Shown piece after piece: positions 37,675 through 46,955 of a stretch of 64,000 nt of DNA. The notes under the pieces are model-generated. The model did no database searches, had not been told where the DNA came from, and worked only from the letters and a program-made list of their open reading frames with translations. The position numbers were made by a program, and so were the translations under genes. Origin of the DNA: Celeribacter baekdonensis (GTDB lineage: Bacteria > Pseudomonadota > Alphaproteobacteria > Rhodobacterales > Rhodobacteraceae); contig NZ_CP028475.1 in assembly GCF_003047105.1 (NCBI RefSeq), forward strand, positions 1,674,001-1,738,000. The letters are read 5' to 3'. How positions within the stretch are numbered: the stretch's first letter is position 1; every line of letters begins with the position of its first letter.

Positions 37675-37842
37675 TTGGTTTGGGCATGACAGACACGGGT
37701 CAAAGGGGGCATATCCCGCCTGATTATGTCAAGAATGCGCAGCGGCCCCAAAGTCGCACACGCATTTGACATGGTTTGTGGGGTTGCGTCAGTCCACCGA
37801 AGCTTTTAAGTAGCCCCATCGAACGACCCAAAGGCCTGATCC

Positions 37843-38205
37843 ATGGAAAATGTCATCCTCGTCATCCACCTGATCCTCGCGCTTTGCCTGATTGGCATTG
37901 TGCTTTTGCAGCGCTCTGAGGGTGGCGGCCTTGGCATGGGGGGAGGCGGCGGCGACGTCATGACCGGCCGTGCGGCAGCCACGGCCCTTGGCAAACTGAC
38001 CTGGATCTTTGCGATTGGCTTTATCTGCACCTCCCTGACACTGACCGTTTTGGCGCGTCGGGATGCGGCCACCTCCTCTGTGATGGACGGTGTCGCGATT
38101 GAGGATGTGGCGCCGGCCGAGACCTCCACACCGGCCGTACCGTCGGGCGACAGCCTGTTGCCGCCCTCCGCCGATGCACCGGTCGAAGCCCCGCGCGCCG
38201 ACTGA
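37843..38205 (+). CDS. secG: Preprotein translocase subunit SecG
   Basis: This 120-residue protein has two membrane segments (about 3-22 and 52-72) and the SecG signature LLQRSEGGGLGMGGGGG (about 21-37). It assists SecYE and SecA in protein export. The C-terminal tail is acidic and Pro-rich. The gene precedes pyrG on the same strand with a 203-bp structured gap. Confidence 0.95.
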   Translation: MENVILVIHLILALCLIGIVLLQRSEGGGLGMGGGGGDVMTGRAAATALGKLTWIFAIGFICTSLTLTVLARRDAATSSVMDGVAIEDVAPAETSTPAVPSGDSLLPPSADAPVEAPRAD

Positions 38206-38312
38206 TCCATCTAAAACTTAGGTTTTAACAATACCTTGGGCGTTGAGCGGATTTTCCACTCAACATGTTGCGGTTTGGTTGCGCGGGACGACCGAATCTG
38301 ATATCGCTTAAA

Positions 38313-38395
38313 TCCCGTGAACCGTGGCGTTTTTGGCCCCTCATCTGGGCCAAATTCAAACGCCGCGTCCGCATGAATTTTGGACTATCACGGGA
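38313..38395 (+). promoter_or_regulatory. Nested stem-loop leader of pyrG that overlaps its ribosome binding site
   Basis: Three paired regions are nested. Outer: TCCCGTGA (38313-38320) with TCACGGGA (38388-38395), which covers the GGGAG ribosome binding site. Middle: CGTGGCGTTT (38323-38332) with AAACGCCGCG (38358-38367), 10 bp with one G-U. Inner: TTGGCCC (38333-38339) with GGGCCAA (38347-38353), 7-nt loop. No T run follows, so this is more likely a translational control element than a terminator. The ATG follows at 38409. Confidence 0.65.
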
Positions 38396-38408
38396 GACAC
38401 TCCAGCCC

Positions 38409-40052
38409 ATGGCACGTTACGTTTTTATCACCGGCGGTGTTGTATCCTCGCTTGGCAAAGGGCTTGCTTCGGCCGCCCTTGGCGCCCTTTTGCAAGCCCG
38501 CGGATATTCGGTCCGCCTGCGCAAACTTGACCCTTATCTCAACGTCGATCCGGGCACGATGAGCCCGTTTGAACACGGCGAAGTGTTTGTGACCGACGAT
38601 GGTGCCGAAACCGATCTCGACCTTGGCCATTATGAGCGTTTCACCGGCGTGGCAGCACGCAACACAGATTCGATTTCCTCAGGTCGCGTGTACACCAATG
38701 TGTTGGAAAAAGAGCGCCGGGGTGATTACCTTGGCAAGACCATTCAGGTGATCCCGCATGTCACCAATGAAATCAAAGACTTCCTTGAAATTGGCGATGA
38801 TGAGGTCGATTTCATGCTCTGCGAGATCGGCGGTACCGTCGGCGACATTGAAGGCCTGCCCTTCTTTGAAGCCATCCGCCAATTCGCCCAGGACCGTCCG
38901 CGCGGCCAGTGTATTTTCATGCACCTGACGCTGCTGCCGTACATCACCGCCTCCGGCGAGTTGAAAACCAAGCCGACCCAGCACTCGGTGAAAGAGCTGC
39001 GCACCATTGGCCTTCAGCCGAATGTGCTGGTCTGCCGCTCCGAGCATCCGATCCCGGAAAAAGAGCGCGAAAAAATCGCCCTGTTCTGTAACGTGCGCAA
39101 AGAGGACGTGATCGCGGCCCCGGATTTGAAATCCATCTACGAAGCGCCTCTGGCCTATCACCGCGAAGGTCTGGACCAGGCCGTGCTGGATGCCTTCGGC
39201 ATCGCGCCCGCCCCGAAACCCGACCTCACTGTATGGCATGACGTGGCCGACCGGGTGTTTAACCCCGAAGGCGAAGTCAAAATCGCCATCGTCGGCAAAT
39301 ATGTCCAACTCGAAGACGCGTATAAATCCATTGCAGAGGCCCTGACCCATGGCGGCATGGCCAACCGGGTCCGCGTCAAGGTTGAATGGGTCGATGCCGA
39401 AATTTTCGAACGCGAAGATCCCGCCCCCTACCTCGAAGGCTTCCACGCCATTCTGGTTCCCGGCGGCTTTGGCGAACGCGGCACCGAGGGCAAAATCAAA
39501 GCGGCGGAATTCGCCCGGACCCGCAAAATCCCCTACTTGGGCATCTGCCTGGGCATGCAATTGGCCGTCATTGAGGCCGCGCGCAATCTTGCCGGGATCG
39601 ACACCGCCGGGTCCGAAGAATTTGATCACGAAGCGGGCAAAAAACGGTTTGAACCGGTGGTCTATCACCTCAAAGAATGGGTGCAGGGCAACCACACCGT
39701 GCGCCGTAAAACCGGCGACGACAAGGGTGGCACTATGCGCCTTGGGGCCTATAACGCGACCCTGACCGCAGGTTCGAAAGTGGCCGAGATTTACGGCTCA
39801 ACCGAGATCGAAGAACGCCACCGTCACCGCTATGAGGTCGACACGAAATACCGCGAAAAATTGCAAGACTGCGGTTTGCTCTTCTCCGGCATGTCGCCTG
39901 ACGGGCGCTTGCCAGAGATCGTCGAACTCAAAGATCACCCGTGGTACATCGGCGTTCAGTTCCACCCGGAATTGAAATCCAAACCCTTCGCCCCCGCCCC
40001 TTTGTTCCGCGACTTTGTGCGCGCGGCAAAAGAGATTTCGCGGCTGGTCTAA
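38409..40052 (+). CDS. pyrG: CTP synthase
   Basis: PyrG makes CTP from UTP with glutamine. The 547-residue enzyme starts [22 protein letters not shown], with the synthetase domain (about 1-270: [29 protein letters not shown]) and the class I amidotransferase domain with the nucleophile in [10 protein letters not shown] and C-terminal VQFHPEL. An upstream in-frame ATG at 38373 adds residues not found in the family. The GGGAG before 38409 lies in the leader stem described above. Confidence 0.97.
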   Translation: MARYVFITGGVVSSLGKGLASAALGALLQARGYSVRLRKLDPYLNVDPGTMSPFEHGEVFVTDDGAETDLDLGHYERFTGVAARNTDSISSGRVYTNVLEKERRGDYLGKTIQVIPHVTNEIKDFLEIGDDEVDFMLCEIGGTVGDIEGLPFFEAIRQFAQDRPRGQCIFMHLTLLPYITASGELKTKPTQHSVKELRTIGLQPNVLVCRSEHPIPEKEREKIALFCNVRKEDVIAAPDLKSIYEAPLAYHREGLDQAVLDAFGIAPAPKPDLTVWHDVADRVFNPEGEVKIAIVGKYVQLEDAYKSIAEALTHGGMANRVRVKVEWVDAEIFEREDPAPYLEGFHAILVPGGFGERGTEGKIKAAEFARTRKIPYLGICLGMQLAVIEAARNLAGIDTAGSEEFDHEAGKKRFEPVVYHLKEWVQGNHTVRRKTGDDKGGTMRLGAYNATLTAGSKVAEIYGSTEIEERHRHRYEVDTKYREKLQDCGLLFSGMSPDGRLPEIVELKDHPWYIGVQFHPELKSKPFAPAPLFRDFVRAAKEISRLV

Positions 40053-40068
40053 GCCAGTCAAACAATCG

Positions 40069-40099
40069 CAAAAAGGCGCTCTTTGGAGCGCCTTTTTCG
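40069..40099. terminator. Bidirectional terminator after pyrG
   Basis: AAAAAGGCGCTC pairs with GAGCGCCTTTTT around TTTG. It lies between the convergent pyrG (+) and paiB-like (-) genes and can serve both. Confidence 0.93.
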
Positions 40100-40107
40100 T
40101 CTTTACC

Positions 40108-40740
40108 TTAGTCCTGAGCCGCGGGGAATGAGGCCAAGGCCTGTGCCAGATCCACGCCCTGCTCGCCCGACGCCATCAACCCCTCATAGGTGCCCTGACG
40201 GTCGGCGGACGATTTGTGCTGGTTGACCTTCCATTTGCCCTCCAACCGATCCACCGTGAACCGCAGCCCGATGATGCCACGCTTGAGCGCCGCGAGATAG
40301 GGCACGGGCGCGTCTGACATGGCCCAAGGCTCCGCCCGACCGGCCTCATGGCGATGGGTCAAATCCCCCAGATGGGCGTGAAGCTCCTCGGTGCCATTGA
40401 AACTTTCAAACGCCCCATGGGCATGCACCACGATATAGGCCCAGGTCGGCACGACTTTGCCATCTACCTGTTTTGATGGATAAAAGGACGGCGAGACATA
40501 GGCTTGCGGTCCTTGGAACATCACCACAGAGCCTGTGCCCGCAAGTTTCCAATGCGGATTGGGACGTGCCACGTGGCTTTCCAATATAACCTTTCCGCCC
40601 TCCTCGCGCACAATCCACGGCAGGTGACTGATCTCAATGCCGTCCGGCGTCGGCGTGATCAGCGCGCCAAAGGAGATCTCGGTCATCACATAGGCCAGCG
40701 TTGCGGGATCATTGATCGCGGAATTGTTCGGTGTGTACAT
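40108..40740 (-). CDS. PaiB-family FMN-binding negative regulator
   Basis: This 210-residue protein has the PaiB blocks MYTPNNSAINDP, VARPNPHWKL, FQGPQAYVSPSFYPSK and VPTWAYIVVHAHG, then FTVDRLEGKWKVNQHKS. PaiB proteins are flavin-binding split-barrel proteins first described as repressors of protease and sporulation genes in Bacillus. The true ligand here is unknown. Confidence 0.88.
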   Translation of the reverse strand: MYTPNNSAINDPATLAYVMTEISFGALITPTPDGIEISHLPWIVREEGGKVILESHVARPNPHWKLAGTGSVVMFQGPQAYVSPSFYPSKQVDGKVVPTWAYIVVHAHGAFESFNGTEELHAHLGDLTHRHEAGRAEPWAMSDAPVPYLAALKRGIIGLRFTVDRLEGKWKVNQHKSSADRQGTYEGLMASGEQGVDLAQALASFPAAQD

Positions 40741-40830
40741 GCGGATGCGTCCTCTTTGCCCCGGCCTAACATGCGCCCCCGCAGCTCGAAACAGAAATTT
40801 GGGTCATGGGCGCGAATCCAACGATTGGCC

Positions 40831-41283
40831 TCAGGCCCGCAAATCTTTTGGGCTTTCCATCACAATGTAAGAGGTGATCGAGGCCACCTCCGGCACGGTG
40901 CCCAACACTTCGGTATGAAAGCGTTTGTAGGCGGTCAAATCCGCCGTTTCGACCCGGAGCAAATATTCAAACACCCCGGCGATGTTGTGACATTCCTTGA
41001 CCTCGGGAGCATAGCGCATCGCCGCCTCAAAGCCCTTTTGCGCCGCCTTGTTGTGGACCGACAGGCCAACCGCGATATAGGCGGTGAAGCCCTGCCCGAC
41101 CTGCGTGCGATCAATGATGGCGCGATAGCCGCGAATGACGCCGCGCCGCTCCAACTCGCTCACCCGCCTCGACGTGGCCGAGGGCGACAGACCCACGCGC
41201 TCCGAGAGTTGCAGGTTGGTGAGGCGGCCATCGCGCTCAAGCTCACGCAATATTTTCTCGTCAATATCATCCATATCCGACAT
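40831..41283 (-). CDS. Lrp/AsnC-family transcriptional regulator
   Basis: This 150-residue protein has an N-terminal winged helix-turn-helix (DDIDEKILRELERDGRLTNLQL with SPSATSRRVSELE) and a C-terminal RAM/AsnC ligand domain. It is divergent from a LysE-family exporter, a classic regulator/exporter pair for amino acids. Starts at 41304, 41283 and 41274 are in frame; 41283 is used here without strong proof. Confidence 0.88.
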   Translation of the reverse strand: MSDMDDIDEKILRELERDGRLTNLQLSERVGLSPSATSRRVSELERRGVIRGYRAIIDRTQVGQGFTAYIAVGLSVHNKAAQKGFEAAMRYAPEVKECHNIAGVFEYLLRVETADLTAYKRFHTEVLGTVPEVASITSYIVMESPKDLRA

Positions 41284-41286
41284 TCC

Positions 41287-41321
41287 GTGCAAAATACCTG
41301 CCATACTTCACATCTTTGCAC
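41287..41321. promoter_or_regulatory. Probable Lrp operator between divergent genes
   Basis: GTGCAAA (41287-41293) and TTTGCAC (41315-41321) form a perfect 7-bp inverted repeat in the Lrp/LysE intergenic region, which is AT-richer than its surroundings. Binding by the neighbouring Lrp protein is inferred from position. Confidence 0.45.
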
Positions 41322-41356
41322 GAATATTGCGGCATCAAAAGACTAATCTGCCCGGC

Positions 41357-41949
41357 ATGGATATGACCCTTTTCATCGCCCTTCTGGCCTTCGCCTTTGT
41401 CTCCTCGGTCACGCCGGGGCCGAACAACCTGATGCTCTTGGCCTCGGGGGCCAATTTCGGCCTGCGCCGGACCCTACCGCATATGGTCGGCGTCTCGCTC
41501 GGGCATAGCTTTATGGTGTTCATCGTCGGGCTTGGGCTGGCGCAGATGTTTCAGGCCTACCCGCCGCTGCGCCAGATCATGTTGGTTGTCTCCATCGTCT
41601 ATATGACGTGGCTGGCGTGGAAAATCGCCCATGCCAGCGCCCCCAAAGAGGGCACGGTCGGCGGCAAGCCGTTGACGTTTTTCCAAGCGGCGGCGTTTCA
41701 ATGGGTGAACCCGAAGGGCTGGATCATGGCGATCGGTGCGCAGACCAATTATGCACAGGATGCCACATGGGGGCTGCCCTCATGGTCGGTGTTGGTTTTG
41801 TGATCGTCAATTTTCCGGCGATCACGCTTTGGGCCTGGCTCGGTCAGGAAATGCGCCGCTTTTTGACCAACACACGGCGTTTGACGGCGTTCAATTGGAC
41901 AATGGCCGCGCTTTTGATGGCCTCTTTGATCCCAATCCTTTTCCATTAA
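41357..41949 (+). pseudogene. LysE-family amino-acid exporter, frameshifted
   Basis: The first frame gives MDMTLFIALLAF with the LysE motif SSVTPGPNNLMLLASGANFG, up to AQDATWG, then ends early at TGA. A second frame continues ALMVGVGFVIVNFPAITLWAW to PILFH. Joined they give about 197 residues with six membrane segments, a normal LysE length. The break lies in the run of five G at 41769-41773; one more G restores TWGAALMVG. It may be a true mutation that disables amino-acid export, or a base-calling error. Confidence 0.8.
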
Positions 41950-42030
41950 GAAACCGTCATGTATGCGTGGTTAAAGGCACTTTAGAATTGCGGCCCCAAT
42001 CGCAACGCAGCGCACAGACAGACGGAGTAG

Positions 42031-42945
42031 ATGATGAGTTTTGACAAAGACGCCCAAGACTGGCTTGAGGCCGAACTGGCCGACACCCTCGACGAAGAGT
42101 GGGAAATTGAGCTCGAAGATTCGATCCTGTCGCGCGAAATCAAAAAGATTTACCAAAAAGAGCATCCTGACATGCTCGAACGCCAAGTCTATTTCCGCGA
42201 ATTGCTGCGGCTTCAGGCCGAGTTGATCAAGCTACATGATTGGGTCGAACAGACCGGACAGAAGGTCGTGGTTTTGTTTGAGGGACGTGATTCGGCGGGC
42301 AAAGGCGGCGTGATCAAACGGATCACTCAGCGCCTCAACCCGCGCGTGGTGCGCGTCGTCGCCCTCCCCGCGCCCTCGAACCGTGAAAAAAGCCAATGGT
42401 ATTTCCAACGCTATGTACCACATCTCCCGGCGGCGGGCGAAATGGTGTTGTTTGACCGCTCTTGGTACAATCGTTCCGGCGTTGAGCGGGTGATGGGCTT
42501 TGCCGACGAGGATCAAGTCGAACAGTTTTTCCAAGACGTTCCCGATTTTGAACGGATGCTGGTACGTTCTGGCATCAAGGTGATCAAATATTGGTTCTCG
42601 ATCACCGATGAAGAACAGCAAATGCGATTCCTGATGCGCATTCACGACCCGATGAAACAGTGGAAATTGTCGCCGATGGATTTGCAATCGCGCATCCGTT
42701 GGGAGGATTACACAAAGGCGAAAGAAGACACATTCGCCCGCACCAACATCCCCGAAGCGCCGTGGTATATCGTTGAAGGCAATGACAAAAAACGCGCGCG
42801 GCTGAATTGCATCAACCATTTACTGTCGCAGTTCGACTATCACGAGATGCCGCATGAAGAGGTGCATTTGCCGGAGCGGGTCTACAACAAGACCTATGAG
42901 CGTGCGGTGTTGCCGCCTGAGCTGTATGTGCCAAACAAATACTAA
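42031..42945 (+). CDS. ppk2: Polyphosphate kinase 2
   Basis: This 304-residue enzyme of the PPK2 family phosphorylates nucleoside mono- or diphosphates with polyphosphate, or the reverse. It has the P-loop EGRDSAGKGG (84-93), the lid region NREKSQWYFQRY and the Walker B motif FDRSWYNR (141-148). One-domain PPK2; class I and class III cannot be separated by eye. ATG ATG doublet behind GGAGTAG. Confidence 0.93.
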   Translation: MMSFDKDAQDWLEAELADTLDEEWEIELEDSILSREIKKIYQKEHPDMLERQVYFRELLRLQAELIKLHDWVEQTGQKVVVLFEGRDSAGKGGVIKRITQRLNPRVVRVVALPAPSNREKSQWYFQRYVPHLPAAGEMVLFDRSWYNRSGVERVMGFADEDQVEQFFQDVPDFERMLVRSGIKVIKYWFSITDEEQQMRFLMRIHDPMKQWKLSPMDLQSRIRWEDYTKAKEDTFARTNIPEAPWYIVEGNDKKRARLNCINHLLSQFDYHEMPHEEVHLPERVYNKTYERAVLPPELYVPNKY

Positions 42946-43031
42946 TCCTCGCAGTTGACGTTATCGCGAGCCAAGGTCGGAACGATTGCTCCGGCCTTTC
43001 CCTTTGGCAAAAGACCTCCTATATCCAATTT

Positions 43032-43475
43032 ATGTTCGGTGATTTTCTCAAAACTCTGCTGCAACCCGCCCCGCCGCGTCTTCAAGTGACAGACGCGCGG
43101 CGTGCTTTGGCAGCACTCTTGGTCCGAGTGGCCCGCGCTGATGGGCATTATCACCCGTCTGAATCCCAGCGGATTGAGAAAATCCTGATCGAGCGCTATG
43201 CTCTGTCGCCCTTTGAGGCGGCGAAACTGCGTGGCGAGGCGGAGGTGCTTGAAGACGAAGCCCCCGACACCGTGCGCTTTACCCGCGCCATCAAGGAGGC
43301 CGTGCCCTATGAGGACCGCGAAAGCGTGATCGAAGGGCTTTGGTCGGTGGTTTTGGCCGACGGCGTGCGCGACAGCGACGAAGACACGCTGTTGCGTTTG
43401 GTTGCGAATCTTTTGGGTGTGAACGACCGCGACAGCGCTTTGGCGCGCAAAAGGGTCGAGGCACGGCTGGGTTAA
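43032..43475 (+). CDS. TerB-like (DnaJ-like N-terminal/tellurite) domain protein
   Basis: This 147-residue all-helical acidic protein has the TerB-type pattern ARADGHYHPSESQRIEKIL and ADGVRDSDEDTLLRLVANLLG, two metal-binding-like acidic repeats. TerB proteins bind Ca2+ or act in stress responses; here the role is unknown. It has a weak start, with no upstream partner. Confidence 0.82.
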   Translation: MFGDFLKTLLQPAPPRLQVTDARRALAALLVRVARADGHYHPSESQRIEKILIERYALSPFEAAKLRGEAEVLEDEAPDTVRFTRAIKEAVPYEDRESVIEGLWSVVLADGVRDSDEDTLLRLVANLLGVNDRDSALARKRVEARLG

Positions 43476-43540
43476 ACCCGGTCATAAGGCCCAAAGCCAG
43501 CCCAAGACCTAGGCGCGGGCCATACATATGATCAAAAAAC

Positions 43541-43597
43541 GGGCGAAACGCTACGACACCCTGATGATCATTATTGCATATGCTTAAGATTTCGCCC
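43541..43597 (+). promoter_or_regulatory. Inverted repeat in the ABC-transporter leader
   Basis: GGGCGAAA (43541-43548) and TTTCGCCC (43590-43597) are perfect complements 41 bp apart in the gap before the ABC ATPase gene. They could close a leader hairpin just before the start codon or act as operator halves. Confidence 0.4.
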
Positions 43598-43609
43598 TAA
43601 CTCTTGTGG

Positions 43610-44425
43610 ATGTTGACCAAAGACTCAAAAACCGCACCCGCCACGTCGCCTCTTGAGGCAACTCCCGTGATCGAAATCCGGGATTTGCACAAATCTTATG
43701 GCGAGTTGGAAGTGCTCAAGGGCGTCTCACTGAGCGCACCACGCGGCCATGTGCTTTCGCTGATTGGGTCGTCGGGCTCTGGCAAATCCACGTTGTTGCG
43801 CTGTGCCAACCTCCTTGAAGACAGCCAAAGCGGCGAGATCCTGTTTGAGGGCGAGCCGATCACATGGAAGGGCGAAGGCCTGAACCGGCGTCCGGCGGAT
43901 CGCAAACAGGTGCTGCGCATCCGCACCAACCTGTCGATGGTGTTTCAACAATTCAATCTTTGGGCCCATATGACGATTTTGGAAAACGTCATGGAAGCCC
44001 CCGTTACGGTCATGGGCCGCGACAAAAAAGAGGTCGAAGCCAGCGCGCGTGCCTATCTCGACAAGGTCGGCATTGGTGACAAATGCGATGTCTATCCGGC
44101 GCAAATGTCCGGCGGCCAACAACAACGCGCCGCGATTGCGCGCGCCTTGTGCATGGAGCCAAAAGCCCTTTTGTTTGACGAACCGACCTCCGCGCTTGAT
44201 CCCGAATTGGAACAAGAGGTGGTCAAGGTGATCAAAGCGCTGGCCGAAGAGGGCCGGACCATGATGATCGTCACCCACGACATGCGCATGGCGGCAGATA
44301 TTTCCGACCATGTGGTGTTTTTGCACAAAGGGTTGATCGAAGAAGAGGGGCACCCAAGCCAGCTTTTCAATCAGCCCAAATCCGAACGCCTGCAACAGTT
44401 TCTCAGCGCGACTGTGCCGGCCTAA
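43610..44425 (+). CDS. Polar amino-acid-type ABC transporter ATP-binding protein
   Basis: This 271-residue ATPase has Walker A (GSSGSGKST), Q-loop, signature MSGGQQQR, Walker B (ALLFDEPTSALDPE) and the H-loop (VTHDMRMA) of the HisP/GlnQ/ArtP class. The ATG at 43610 is preferred over an upstream TTG at 43604. First gene of the ATPase, binding protein, permease, permease operon. Confidence 0.94.
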   Translation: MLTKDSKTAPATSPLEATPVIEIRDLHKSYGELEVLKGVSLSAPRGHVLSLIGSSGSGKSTLLRCANLLEDSQSGEILFEGEPITWKGEGLNRRPADRKQVLRIRTNLSMVFQQFNLWAHMTILENVMEAPVTVMGRDKKEVEASARAYLDKVGIGDKCDVYPAQMSGGQQQRAAIARALCMEPKALLFDEPTSALDPELEQEVVKVIKALAEEGRTMMIVTHDMRMAADISDHVVFLHKGLIEEEGHPSQLFNQPKSERLQQFLSATVPA

Positions 44426-44453
44426 AACAAGCGCTATCTACTGGGAGAATTTC

Positions 44454-45173
44454 ATGAAGACACTTATTCTAACTGCCGCCGCATGTGCCCTTATGGCAGG
44501 CGCCGCCTCTGCTGAAACCATCCGTTTGGGCACCGAGGGCGCCTACCCTCCGTACAACTACATTGATGACAGCGGCGAAGTTGCTGGCTTTGAGCGGATG
44601 TTGGGCGACGAGCTTTGCAAACGTGCCGAGCTTGAGTGCGAATGGGTCACCAATGATTGGGACAGCATCATCCCGAACCTTTTGTCCGGCAACTATGACG
44701 CGATCATCGCGGGCATGTCGATCACGCCCGAGCGCGCCGAGAAAGTCGATTTCTCCGTCAACTACACCCCGCCGTCCTTTTCTTCTTATGCGGCCATGTC
44801 CGAAGATGCCGACCTGACCGGCGGCATTGTCGCGGCACAGTCCAGCACCATCCAGTCCCAATACGTCGTCGACACGGGTGCCACGCTTTTGGAATTCCCC
44901 TCCTTTGAGGATTCCCTGGCCGCCATGATGTCCGGCGAAGCCGACGCTGTGTTTGCCGACAAAGACACCCTTGTGCCCGTCGTCGAAGAAGATCCCACCG
45001 TGATGTGGGTTGGCGAAGATATCGCACTTTCGGTTGGCATCGGCATGGCGTTCCGCAAATCCGACCCGGAATTGCGCGCAAAATTTGATGCAGGCATCGA
45101 AGCGATGAAAGCCGATGGCACGCTCAACACCATGATCAAAGACTATCTGGGCGAAGACAGCCCGGGCTTCTAA
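44454..45173 (+). CDS. Amino-acid ABC transporter substrate-binding protein
   Basis: This 239-residue periplasmic protein has a signal peptide (1 to about 20, cut after ASA) and the SBP_bac_3 fold with GTEGAYPPYNYIDDSGEVAGFE, NLLSGNYDAIIAGMSITPERAEKVDFS and ADAVFADKDTLVP. The ligand is a polar amino acid or related amine; arginine, ornithine or octopine-type ligands are possible from the HisJ-like pattern. Ribosome binding site GGGAG. Confidence 0.93.
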   Translation: MKTLILTAAACALMAGAASAETIRLGTEGAYPPYNYIDDSGEVAGFERMLGDELCKRAELECEWVTNDWDSIIPNLLSGNYDAIIAGMSITPERAEKVDFSVNYTPPSFSSYAAMSEDADLTGGIVAAQSSTIQSQYVVDTGATLLEFPSFEDSLAAMMSGEADAVFADKDTLVPVVEEDPTVMWVGEDIALSVGIGMAFRKSDPELRAKFDAGIEAMKADGTLNTMIKDYLGEDSPGF

Positions 45174-45182
45174 GCCCGTTTT

Positions 45183-45216
45183 GGCGGGGCTGCTCAGCGT
45201 GGCCCCGCCGCTTTTG
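45183..45216 (+). terminator. Terminator-like hairpin after the binding-protein gene
   Basis: GGCGGGGC (45183-45190) pairs with GCCCCGCC (45202-45209), followed by GCTTTTG. It probably reduces expression of the permease genes below that of the binding protein, a common pattern in ABC operons. Confidence 0.7.
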
Positions 45217-45321
45217 TCCGATCTCGCCAACCGTGTTTTTCCCTGAGCTCACAGGTGATCCATCTTTTCCTATTGCGCCACTCCTGACACGCTCGAAGGC
45301 CTGACTTGGCTGAGCTGTTAC

Positions 45322-46152
45322 ATGACGACCGGAAAGCATCTCGCTTTTTACGCCTCCTTTGGGACGGTTCTGATGTTGTTGGCGGTGACCGCGCCGCTGG
45401 CCTTGGCGTTTGGATTTTTCTCGGCCACCGGCAGCCGCGCGCAATTCGCACCGCTGCGCTGGATTTCACAGACCTATATGGCGCTGGTCCGAGGCATTCC
45501 CGACATCGCCTTTTTCCTGTTTTTCGTGATCGCATTGGACCAAGGCATCGAGTGGCTGCGCCATCAGGTGAAGTGCCCCGACTGGGCCGAACCGATCCGC
45601 CAAGGCAATGATTTTATTGTCTGTGCTGCGGCCAAAATGCCGCTCAATGACGCCCCCGAAAGCGTGCACCAAATCTACGGCTTTGCCTTGGCCGTGTTGA
45701 CCTTTGCCATCGTGTTTGGCGCCTTTGCCGGCAATGTGTTGGCCGGGGCGATGAACACCGTCCCCCACGGCCAAATTGAAACCGCCGAGGCCTATGGCAT
45801 GAGCCACCGCCAAGCGTTTTGGCGCATCATCGTGCCTCAAATGTGGATTTACGCCCTGCCGGGCCTCTCGAACCTGTGGATGGTACTGATCAAAGCCACG
45901 CCGTTGCTGTTCCTGTTGGGCGTCGAAGACGTGGTCTATTGGGCGCGCGAATTGGGCGGCACCAAGAACATTCGGTTCACCGAATACCCCCACGGAGATT
46001 GGCGGATGTGGTACTTTTTAGCCCTTTTGGTGTTCTACCTTCTCTTCACCAAAGTCTCTGAAATCGTCCTCTCCCGCGTCACTCGCAAACTGAGCCAAGG
46101 ACAGGCGACAGCGGGCGGTGAAGCCCTGCGCAAAGCGGGGACTGCACCATGA
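45322..46152 (+). CDS. ABC transporter permease (polar amino acid type)
   Basis: This 276-residue permease has about six membrane segments and the EAA loop AEAYGMSHRQAFWRIIVPQM. The only standard start is ATG 45322. The open frame continues upstream for 21 codons to a TGA at 45256 with a coding-like reading (YCATPDTLEGLTWLSCY) that resembles what I recall of relatives. A rare ATC at 45262 might be the true start. Its stop overlaps the next permease gene (ATGA). Confidence 0.9.
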   Translation: MTTGKHLAFYASFGTVLMLLAVTAPLALAFGFFSATGSRAQFAPLRWISQTYMALVRGIPDIAFFLFFVIALDQGIEWLRHQVKCPDWAEPIRQGNDFIVCAAAKMPLNDAPESVHQIYGFALAVLTFAIVFGAFAGNVLAGAMNTVPHGQIETAEAYGMSHRQAFWRIIVPQMWIYALPGLSNLWMVLIKATPLLFLLGVEDVVYWARELGGTKNIRFTEYPHGDWRMWYFLALLVFYLLFTKVSEIVLSRVTRKLSQGQATAGGEALRKAGTAP

Positions 46153-46955
46153 GCTGCCTCCAGACAGTTGCCGACTACGGCCTGCGCTCCATCGGCATTG
46201 GCGAGCGGCTTTTGCCCCGCGCCGACATTACATTATGTGATCAGGTGACCCTGATTGGCTCGGGCATGTTGTGGAACATCTATTTTGGCCTTCTTGCCAT
46301 CCTGTTTGGCTTTTTCTCAGCCACGGGATTGGCATTGGCCAAAAACAGCACCTACAAACCGCTGCGTAAAGCGGCTGAATGGTTCATCTTTTTGTTCCGC
46401 GGATCGCCATTGTTCATCCAATTCTTCTTTGGCTATTTCCTGTTTCTCTCGTTGAAACAGAGCTTTCCGCTCTTTGACGCCTTCACCAGCGCATGGATCG
46501 GTGCGGCCATCGTCTTGTGGCTCAACACAACGGCCTATTCCGCCGAGATTTTTTACGGCGCTCTGCAATCCATCCCGAAAGGCGATATTGAGGCCGCCGA
46601 CGCCTATGGCCTCTCCGGCTGGAAGCGCTTTCGCCGGATCACCTGGCCAACGCTGTTGCGTCTGGCCTGGCCCGCCTACACCAATGAGGCGATCTTTATC
46701 TTTCACTCCACGACCTTGGTGTTTTTCTCCGGCTTCCCGGCGCTGCAACAAAAGGGCGATGCGTTGTATTACGCCTCCTATTTCGCCGACAAGACGTTCA
46801 ACCCCTTTATCCCCTATCCGATTTTGGCGGGCTATTTCGTCTGTGTCACGCTCTGCATCATCCTGACGTTTGGCGCGGTCAATCGCTATTTGAACCGCCA
46901 TTTGCCAAGCTCCAAACGCCCCCGCCTGCGGATTCGGACACAGGTGATCCGATGA
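46149..46955 (+). CDS. ABC transporter permease (polar amino acid type)
   Basis: This 268-residue second permease has about six membrane segments, the FRGSPLFIQFFFGYFLF segment and the EAA loop ADAYGLSGWKRFRRITWP. It forms the heterodimeric channel with the gene before, with which it overlaps by 4 bp. Confidence 0.93.
   Translation: MSCLQTVADYGLRSIGIGERLLPRADITLCDQVTLIGSGMLWNIYFGLLAILFGFFSATGLALAKNSTYKPLRKAAEWFIFLFRGSPLFIQFFFGYFLFLSLKQSFPLFDAFTSAWIGAAIVLWLNTTAYSAEIFYGALQSIPKGDIEAADAYGLSGWKRFRRITWPTLLRLAWPAYTNEAIFIFHSTTLVFFSGFPALQQKGDALYYASYFADKTFNPFIPYPILAGYFVCVTLCIILTFGAVNRYLNRHLPSSKRPRLRIRTQVIR

Noticed and set aside
37434-37772. Reverse frame with repeated PCPAG motifs
   Set aside because: It is an out-of-frame reading of the 18-bp repeats at the start of the membrane protein gene.
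38241-38263. GTTGAG/CTCAAC hairpin after secG as a terminator
   Set aside because: It has a short stem with a mismatch and no T run, so it is not listed as a terminator.
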